From NCBI RefSeq assembly GCF_002341865.1, contig NZ_DDOV01000121.1, forward strand, positions 1-11,249: a stretch of 11,249 nt of DNA, read 5' to 3'. The stretch is from Clostridium sp. UBA2485. Lineage in GTDB: Bacteria; Bacillota; Clostridia; Clostridiales; Clostridiaceae. A program made the translations under genes and the position numbers. Below, one piece after another: positions 6,506 to 11,249 of the stretch. Under the pieces are notes generated by a model. It was given only the letters and a program-made list of their open reading frames with translations, made no database searches and was not told the DNA's origin. How positions within the stretch are numbered: position 1 is the stretch's first letter; each line of letters starts with the position of its first letter.

Positions 6506-6632
6506 CGGTTGCATAATAGATACGTTACATACTACTATAGGTGCAATCGCCAGAACAGGCGTTTTGCATCTATGGTGGCTAATTATTTGTATTGAAATAA
6601 ATGGAGTCCCATAGATAGACTATGGGACTTTT
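6505..6632 (+). promoter_or_regulatory. Attenuator: mutually exclusive stems and first intrinsic terminator
   Basis: Arm 1 (6505-6513) pairs with 6542-6550. The same 6542-6550 bases lie in arm 2 (6535-6551), which also pairs with arm 3 (6558-6575) in a 16-bp stem with loop AGAACA. Arm 3 (6568-6580) can instead pair with the 5' arm of the terminator (6605-6616; 12 pairs and one bulge). Terminator 1 itself is 6605-6614 with 6620-6629, then TTTT. A ribosome terminating at 6503-6505 covers arm 1 and favours 2:3 and termination. A ribosome stalled at 6479-6490 leaves arm 1 free for 1:2, which frees arm 3 to block the terminator. Confidence 0.72.
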
Positions 6633-6646
6633 ATGATATCCTAGGT

Positions 6647-6682
6647 AAAAAAGTCTCATAGTATAAACTGTGGGGCTTTTTT
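6647..6682 (+). terminator. Second intrinsic terminator of the NSS leader
   Basis: 6647-6661 pairs with 6668-6682 (15 pairs including three G-U) around TATAAA, ending in a run of six T. Its 5' arm can alternatively pair with the released 3' arm of terminator 1 (6620-6632 with 6649-6661, 13 pairs with one G-U), so opening terminator 1 would also disable this one. Confidence 0.8.
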
Positions 6683-6737
6683 ATTTATAAATATCAATAT
6701 TTGGAAGATTCAGACAAATAGTTTAGGAGGAATAGAA

Positions 6738-8231
6738 ATGAAAAAATCCAGAGAACAATGGGGGACAAAAGCAGGGTTCTTACTTGCAGCTATTGGTTCT
6801 GCTGTAGGACTAGGTAATATATGGAGATTTCCTTACATAGCTTATTCAAATGGAGGTGGAGCTTTCTTAATACCATATTTCTTCGCTATATTCACAGCAG
6901 GAATACCACTATTAATTCTTGAATATGGAATGGGGCATAAATTTAGAGGTTCAACACCACTAGCAATAGCAAGAGCAAATAAAAAATGGGAATGGCTTGG
7001 TTGGTGGCCTATAATTAGCGCAGTTATAATTTTATGTTATTATTCAATGATTTTGAGTTTGGCTATAAAGTACTTAACATTAAGCTTTAATAAAGTATGG
7101 GGAAATGACACTAATAGTTACTTTTATAATGAAGTATTAAAATTATCATCATCGCCTTTCGATTTTGGAGGTATAATCGTTCCAATACTAATAGGAATAA
7201 CTTTAGTTTGGCTAATTAACTGGTTTATATGTTATAAAGGAATAAAAGCTGGAATTGAAAAATTAAGTAAAATACTATTACCAGCTCTATTAATAATAAT
7301 GATAATTATAGTAATAAAGGGGGTAGCTTTAGAAGGTGCTTCTTTAGGCTTAAACACACTGTTTACACCTGATTGGCAAAAAGTTAAAGATCCTAAAGTT
7401 TGGATTGCAGCATATGGACAAGTATTCTTTTCATTAAGCATAGCTACAGGAATTATGATGACTTATTCCAGTTATCTTCCTGAAAAAACAGATATAAATA
7501 ACAGTGCATTCATGACAGCTTTTGCTAATTGTGGATTTGAATTTTTATCTGCCATAGGGGTTTTTGCAATACTTGGCTTCATGGCGACCAATCAAGGAGT
7601 ATCTATTGATAAAGTTGCATCTGATGGTATAGGTCTTGCATTTATAGCATTTCCTAAAGTATTTTCAGTGATGGGCACATGGGGAAATATACTATCTGTA
7701 TTGTTCTTTACTTGCCTAATATTTGCAGGATTGACATCAGCAGTATCCTTAGTTGAAGCAATATCCTCAGCCATAATAGATAAAACAGGATGGCAACGTA
7801 AAAAAGTAGTAACAGGAATTTTGTTAATTGGATTTATTATAAGTCTCTCCTTTGCAACTAAAGCAGGATTATACCTATTAGATATTATGGATAACTTTAT
7901 TAATAATTATGGAGTAGTTGTAGTTGGATTATTAGAAACTATCTTAATAGGATGGATTGTAAAACCTAAAACTATTCGTGATCACACAAATTCAATATCT
8001 TATTATAGAATAGGAAAATGGTGGGATATAATTACTAAATATATAAACCCAAGTGTTTTAACTTTCATTCTAGTTCAAAGTTTTATTACAGAAATGCGTA
8101 CACCTTATGGTGGATACAATTTATTGGCATTGCTTGTTTATGGATGGGGAGTTATTTTAATAGGAATTATCGGAGCAATTTTAATAAGTAAACAACCTTG
8201 GAGAGATAATATTAATTTAAAAAATGAATAA
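6738..8231 (+). CDS. Neurotransmitter:sodium symporter (NSS/SNF family) amino-acid transporter
   Basis: A 497-residue polytopic membrane protein of the LeuT fold that couples inward Na+ flow to amino-acid uptake. The TM1 signature is unmistakable: AAIGSAVGLGNIWRFPYIA (17-35), followed by SNGGGAFLIPYF. The unwound TM6 region reads AYGQVFFSLSIATG (225-238), and TM8 carries LTSAVSLVEA with Thr333-Ser334 at the expected Na2 site. About eleven or twelve hydrophobic segments are visible. The ribosome site AGGAGG lies about 8 nt before the ATG at 6738. A small-subunit gene follows after 16 nt, as in the MetP/MetS methionine-alanine importer, so substrates are probably hydrophobic amino acids. The leucine-rich leader upstream suggests leucine. 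Bacterial NSS specificity cannot be read reliably from sequence. Confidence 0.95.
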   Translation: MKKSREQWGTKAGFLLAAIGSAVGLGNIWRFPYIAYSNGGGAFLIPYFFAIFTAGIPLLILEYGMGHKFRGSTPLAIARANKKWEWLGWWPIISAVIILCYYSMILSLAIKYLTLSFNKVWGNDTNSYFYNEVLKLSSSPFDFGGIIVPILIGITLVWLINWFICYKGIKAGIEKLSKILLPALLIIMIIIVIKGVALEGASLGLNTLFTPDWQKVKDPKVWIAAYGQVFFSLSIATGIMMTYSSYLPEKTDINNSAFMTAFANCGFEFLSAIGVFAILGFMATNQGVSIDKVASDGIGLAFIAFPKVFSVMGTWGNILSVLFFTCLIFAGLTSAVSLVEAISSAIIDKTGWQRKKVVTGILLIGFIISLSFATKAGLYLLDIMDNFINNYGVVVVGLLETILIGWIVKPKTIRDHTNSISYYRIGKWWDIITKYINPSVLTFILVQSFITEMRTPYGGYNLLALLVYGWGVILIGIIGAILISKQPWRDNINLKNE

Positions 8232-8247
8232 AGGTATGGTGATAAAA

Positions 8248-8373
8248 ATGACATTAAGTGCAATAATATTCTTCAGTATAGGTGCGACAGTACTTTGGGG
8301 AGGATTATTTACTACTATAATAATTTCAATGAAAAAAGATAACTGTTCAGAAAGCAGAAAAATACAAAATTAA
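8248..8373 (+). CDS. MetS-family NSS transporter small subunit
   Basis: A 41-residue protein with one transmembrane segment, FFSIGATVLWGGLFTTIIIS (8-27), then a polar basic tail (MKKDNCSESRKIQN). The TVLWGGL core and position immediately after an NSS transporter match MetS-type small subunits, which in Corynebacterium are required for MetP transport activity. I take the ATG at 8248, with GGTGAT just upstream. An in-frame ATG at 8236 would add MVIK. It begins 16 nt after the transporter stop, so the two should be cotranscribed and translated together. Confidence 0.82.
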   Translation: MTLSAIIFFSIGATVLWGGLFTTIIISMKKDNCSESRKIQN

Positions 8374-8385
8374 TTGATTTGAAGT

Positions 8386-8480
8386 ATTAAATGAAAGTAT
8401 AAGCTGTTTTATTACAAAAGAACTTAATGACAGAACCTCTGTAATTTGCGTGAAATTATACTTTTTAATAGTTTTCATTA
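8386..8480 (+). other. Candidate long-range stem-loop in the gap after the small-subunit gene
   Basis: AAAGTATAA (8394-8402) is complementary to TTATACTTT (8456-8464), which runs into TTTTTAATAG. The interior holds a smaller ACAGA/TCTGT hairpin (about 8430-8442). It could be the transcript end of the transporter pair, but the large loop and AT-richness make this uncertain. I see nothing else in 8374-8588. Confidence 0.35.
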
Positions 8481-8588
8481 AATTGCTAATTATTTTAGGT
8501 TATGAATTAAAACATTTAATAGTGCAGTTATTTGTTGTAGATTAACTTTTTAGTAGCTTATCTGTAAATAGTTATTACAAGAAAAACA

Positions 8589-9464
8589 ATGATTAAAACA
8601 AGAATATTTATATGGGTTAATGGGGCATTTAGGATGGAAAAATTAGAAAAGAATCAATATTATAAGGTTACTGAGTTATTAAATAGCTCAGGAGAAGAAT
8701 GCAAATTTGCACTTTCTGTAATTGATAATAATATTCCAGGAGAGGTCTATGTAAATTGTATTGATAACCCTGAAAGCTGTTTAATAACAAGTATTTCAGG
8801 TAAATATCTAGTATTAGGAAAGGAAACAAATGAAGCTTTCAATAAAGATATTATAGATTTTTTAAAGAAAGCAGAAAATCATCATATATTTTATGATTTA
8901 TATGCATCATCAAATAAGTGGATTGATATATTAGAGGAAATGCTAAGAGGAAGTGTAGTAAGGTTAAAACGTTCAATTTATATTTATGAAGGTAAAAATA
9001 TAGATAACATAGATTTAAGTAGTGACTATGAAATGAAAAAGATGGATGAGGTACTTTTTCACAAATATGCAGATGAAATGGATAGTACTTTCAAAGTACA
9101 TTGGGGAACCCCAAGAAATTTTTGCTCAAATGGAATTGGGCATTGTATTATGAGGGATAAAGAAATAGTTAGTGTTTGCACTACATTTTATATAGGCGGA
9201 GGTTATTCGGAAGTAAGTATTGATACAAGAGAAGAGTTTAGAAGAAAGGGCTTTGCAACTAAAGCATGCCAAATATTTATAAATACTAGTCTAAACAAAA
9301 AACTTATTCCATTGTGGGACGCTGATTATGGAAATGAACCTTCAAATCAATTAGCTGCAAAACTAGGATTTACCAAAGTAAAAGATTGTGAAATATTATG
9401 GTGGCACGAAAATCAGAAAGCAGTTGCCAATTATTTAAAAAAGTATAACTACGAAGATAAATAA
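8589..9464 (+). CDS. GNAT family N-acetyltransferase, two-domain
   Basis: A protein of up to 291 residues. The C-terminal part (about 165-290) is a GNAT fold with the acetyl-CoA loop RRKGFATKA (218-226) following the strand YSEVSIDTREEF, then NEPSNQLAAKLGFTKV (249-264). The N-terminal half has FALSVIDNNIPGEVYVNCID and LITSISGKYLVLG, as seen in the GNAT_acetyltran-type family that carries an extra N-terminal domain. The acceptor substrate is unknown. The start is uncertain: ATG 8589 has no clear ribosome site, whereas ATG 8634 (Met16, MEKLEKNQYYKVTELL) has TGGGG 8 nt upstream and begins where the family homology seems to begin, giving 276 residues. A terminator follows, so it looks monocistronic. 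Confidence 0.82.
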   Translation: MIKTRIFIWVNGAFRMEKLEKNQYYKVTELLNSSGEECKFALSVIDNNIPGEVYVNCIDNPESCLITSISGKYLVLGKETNEAFNKDIIDFLKKAENHHIFYDLYASSNKWIDILEEMLRGSVVRLKRSIYIYEGKNIDNIDLSSDYEMKKMDEVLFHKYADEMDSTFKVHWGTPRNFCSNGIGHCIMRDKEIVSVCTTFYIGGGYSEVSIDTREEFRRKGFATKACQIFINTSLNKKLIPLWDADYGNEPSNQLAAKLGFTKVKDCEILWWHENQKAVANYLKKYNYEDK

Positions 9465-9529
9465 GAAAAAATAATAAATTAAATCTTAGTTTTAAAATCT
9501 ATGATAATATGATAAAATTTTATATATTT

Positions 9530-9564
9530 AAGAAGCTTATTAAAAAAATAGGCTTCTTATTTTT
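9530..9564 (+). terminator. Intrinsic terminator after the GNAT gene
   Basis: AAGAAGC (9530-9536) pairs with GCTTCTT (9552-9558), extended by AT pairs towards the loop, and is followed by ATTTTT. It lies 66 nt after the acetyltransferase stop. Confidence 0.8.
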
Positions 9565-9669
9565 ATATAATATAGATATAGTATGAAAAGATATATCTAA
9601 CTTCCTATTAAGGCATATAAAATAATTGTTGAATAAAGGTTTAAATCTATAAATATAAGGAGTAGATAA

Positions 9670-10497
9670 ATGAAAATATTAAAGAAGATAATAATATATC
9701 TAATAATAATTGTAGCTATTATCGGAGTATATTCAATGTACATAGAACCTAAGTTAATGAGAGTTAAAGATTATGGGACTATTATTGATAAAGGTGAAAG
9801 AAGAGAATTAAAAATTGTTCAGTTTTCAGATACGCAGTTAGGAGAGTTTTTTTCACTGGAACAATTAGAAAAAGTGGTAGAAAAGATTAATAGTACAGAG
9901 CCTGACATAGTTATTTTTGCTGGGGATTTGATAGATAATGCATCACAATATGAAGAGATATCTAAGATAGCTGATGTGTTAAGCAAAATAAATTATAAAA
10001 TAGGAAAGTACGCAGTATACGGTAATCATGACTATGGAGGAGGGGCAGTTAGATATTATGACTCAATTATGGAACAATCAGGATTTAAAGTATTAAAAAA
10101 TTCAAGTGAATATATAAAATTAGAAGATGCTAATATAAGAATATTTGGAGCTGACGAGAAACTTATGGGAGGCTATAATGCAGAAGAAACCATGAATGGT
10201 ATTAATGAAAGTGATATTAATTTACTAATTCTTCATGAACCAGATTTAATAGATGATTTTAAAGATTATCCTATAGACTTAGCTCTTGCAGGTCACAGTC
10301 ATGGTGGACAAGTATATATACCTTTCTATGGACCAATAATTAACAACGTATTATCTGAGAAGTATAATAAAGGTTTTTATCAATTAAATAATGAAAGAGA
10401 AACAAAACTATATGTCAATACAGGACTAGGAAATACCAAGTTGCGTCCTAGATTAGGAAACATTCCAGAGATAACTACCTTTATTATTAAAATATAA
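9670..10497 (+). CDS. Membrane-anchored metallophosphoesterase (YkuE-like)
   Basis: A 275-residue calcineurin-like phosphoesterase with an N-terminal membrane anchor (IIIYLIIIVAIIGVYSMYI, 7-25), so the catalytic domain probably faces outside. Metal-site motifs in order: FSDTQLG (52-58, Asp54), FAGDLIDN (83-90, Asp86), YGNHDY (117-122, Asn119-His120), LHEPD (188-192, His189) and AGHSHGGQ (207-214, His209 and His211). In the usual D-x-H first motif the His is replaced by Gln56. The family includes YkuE/YpbG-like cell-envelope phosphoesterases; the substrate here is unknown. AAGGAG lies 7 nt before the ATG. It stands alone between the upstream terminator and a low-coding stretch. Confidence 0.9.
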   Translation: MKILKKIIIYLIIIVAIIGVYSMYIEPKLMRVKDYGTIIDKGERRELKIVQFSDTQLGEFFSLEQLEKVVEKINSTEPDIVIFAGDLIDNASQYEEISKIADVLSKINYKIGKYAVYGNHDYGGGAVRYYDSIMEQSGFKVLKNSSEYIKLEDANIRIFGADEKLMGGYNAEETMNGINESDINLLILHEPDLIDDFKDYPIDLALAGHSHGGQVYIPFYGPIINNVLSEKYNKGFYQLNNERETKLYVNTGLGNTKLRPRLGNIPEITTFIIKI

Positions 10498-10576
10498 ATA
10501 GATTTAATTCTAGGAATTTTATAAAAGAGGGGCTTACGTTAAAACAAGCTCCATTATCTAATCAAAGAATTAATAA

Positions 10577-10795
10577 GTAATTAAAATAAAGAAATTCCAG
10601 TTATATAAAGAGAGCTTATTAGAAAAAATAACAGCAAATGGATTAAGAGAAATAGATTCAATAAAGTTAAGAATAAATAATAGCTTGGTTGAATATTTAA
10701 GAAAGGAAGAAGGAGTACCTTTTACAGATACTCCTTCTTCTTTTACGTTAAGAGACGTTGGAATAAGCACATTGAATTTAGATATTGCAATATAA
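10577..10795 (+). pseudogene. Possible decayed or unrecognised small reading frame
   Basis: One + frame stays open for 72 codons after the TAA at 10574-10576 and ends at TAA 10793. It has protein-like composition (ESLLEKITANGLREIDSIKL, then EYLRKEEGVPFTDTPSSF and LRDVGISTLNLDIAI) but no ATG and no ribosome site. An adjacent frame just upstream reads GLTLKQAPLSNQRINK before its stop at 10578, compatible with a frameshifted remnant. I recognise no family. It may equally be a chance open frame, since a 16-bp hairpin lies inside it. Confidence 0.3.
10702..10744. other. Strong 16-bp hairpin in the gap between the phosphoesterase and mrr
   Basis: 10702-10717 pairs with 10729-10744 (one G-U) around the loop CCTTTTACAGA. 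The purine-rich 5' arm and CTTTT at the 3' end resemble a terminator, but the T-run is short and part of the stem. It is the only strong structure in the 372-nt gap 10498-10869. Confidence 0.55.
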
Positions 10796-10796
10796 G

Positions 10797-10825
10797 TTGA
10801 AATGTTATAATTATGCTAATAAGAT
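10797..10825 (+). promoter_or_regulatory. Candidate promoter for the mrr-like gene
   Basis: TTGAAA (10797-10802), a 17-nt spacer and TAAGAT (10820-10825) give a plausible sigma-A promoter. TTGCAA (10785) with TATAAT (10806) is an alternative, but its 15-nt spacing is short. AT-rich DNA makes chance matches common. Confidence 0.35.
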
Positions 10826-10869
10826 AAAATTAAATTATAATAAGATAAATCGTTAGAAGGAGAATAAAT

Positions 10870-11249
10870 ATGGCGATACCTACATATGAACAAGTAATGC
10901 TTCCTTTATTAAAGTGCTTAGAGGATGGAAGGACTTATAATAACAAGGAATGTATAGACATATTAGCTGAGAAGTTAAATATTACAGAACAAGAATTAAG
11001 AGAACTTTTACCTAGCGGAAAAAAGTTAGTATTTTATGATAGAGTAAATTGGGCTAAGACTTATATGAAAAAAGCAGGATTAGCAGAAGCTCCTAAAAGA
11101 GGAATGATAAAGATTACTCAACTAGGATTAGAGCTACTGCAAGAAAATCCAGTAGAATTAAAATCAAAAGACTTATTAAGATATAGTAGCTTTAATGAAT
11201 TTATTAATTCTCATAATAAAAGTAAAAATAATAATGAAAATAATGAAAT
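10870..11249 (+). CDS. mrr: Mrr-type restriction protein, N-terminal part (truncated by window end)
   Basis: The first 126 codons of a protein beginning MAIPTYEQVMLPLLKCLEDG. This N-terminal winged-helix region, with ELRELLPSGKKLVFYDRVNWAKTYMKKAGL (split here as residues 42-61 and 62-71), MIKITQLGLELLQENP and the typical end where the linker begins, matches the Mrr_N domain of Mrr-like type IV restriction proteins, which recognise modified DNA. The catalytic PD-(D/E)xK domain would lie beyond the window, so nuclease function cannot be confirmed. A low-complexity Asn/Lys/Ser linker (HNKSKNNNENNE) is being entered at the edge. The ribosome site AGAAGGAG lies 7 nt before the ATG at 10870. No modification partner is visible, as expected for a stand-alone type IV enzyme. 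Confidence 0.85.
   Translation, partial: MAIPTYEQVMLPLLKCLEDGRTYNNKECIDILAEKLNITEQELRELLPSGKKLVFYDRVNWAKTYMKKAGLAEAPKRGMIKITQLGLELLQENPVELKSKDLLRYSSFNEFINSHNKSKNNNENNE

Noticed and set aside
878..6632. ANTAR (EutV-type) antitermination target hairpins
   Set aside because: The hairpins seen have loops of the wrong size or lack A at position 1 with G at position 4 (for example AGAACA and TTTAAG), and no paired hairpins overlap a terminator in the expected way.
6437..6690. T-box or known riboswitch in the transporter leader
   Set aside because: There is no T-box bulge sequence or AG-bulge motif and no lysine, SAM, glycine or cobalamin core. The translated leucine-rich ORF and arm competition explain the structures better.
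10570..10770. Minus-strand 66-codon frame in the pre-mrr gap
   Set aside because: It needs a GTG start without a ribosome site and mirrors the more protein-like plus-strand frame; part of it is simply the hairpin.

Overview
The window is very AT-rich, uses AGA/TTA/ATA-type codons and strong AGGAGG ribosome sites, and carries genes typical of anaerobic low-GC Firmicutes. It most likely comes from a Clostridium or close relative (inference; no rRNA or other taxonomic marker is present).

Positions 1-6000 are the distal part of a bacterial microcompartment (BMC) operon, all on the + strand. In order: an EutJ chaperone-like ATPase; a permuted EutS/PduU/CutR-type shell protein; an EutN/CcmL pentamer (vertex); an EutQ cupin protein; a BMC-domain protein with a long acidic linker and a small basic C-terminal domain; a CoA-acylating aldehyde dehydrogenase with a C-terminal encapsulation-peptide-like tail; a PduL phosphotransacylase with an N-terminal one; and two almost identical 96-residue hexamer shell proteins. 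Aldehyde is oxidised to acyl-CoA and then to acyl phosphate inside a shell. The signature enzyme that makes the aldehyde is not in the window. The CutR-like shell protein, EutJ/EutQ, PduL and the C-terminal tag on the dehydrogenase fit a glycyl-radical (GRM1, choline-type) locus best; an ethanolamine-type locus is the main alternative.

Positions 6000-6737 hold no large gene. First comes a 135-bp structured element with 14-bp inverted ends and a T-tract, which looks inserted relative to the flank of the first hexamer copy. Then comes a strong bidirectional terminator. Then an extended -10 promoter drives a long leader: a 22-codon peptide ORF with four consecutive leucine codons, competing hairpins and two intrinsic terminators. 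The pairings interlock into what looks like a complete ribosome-mediated leucine attenuator ahead of the NSS transporter at 6738. This is the most interesting finding. The transporter is followed by an overlooked 41-codon MetS-type small-subunit gene.

Positions 8374-11249 carry unrelated single genes: a two-domain GNAT acetyltransferase with its own terminator, a membrane-anchored YkuE-like metallophosphoesterase with a Gln in place of the first metal-binding His, a possible decayed reading frame around a strong hairpin, and the N-terminal part of an Mrr-type restriction protein cut off by the window end.
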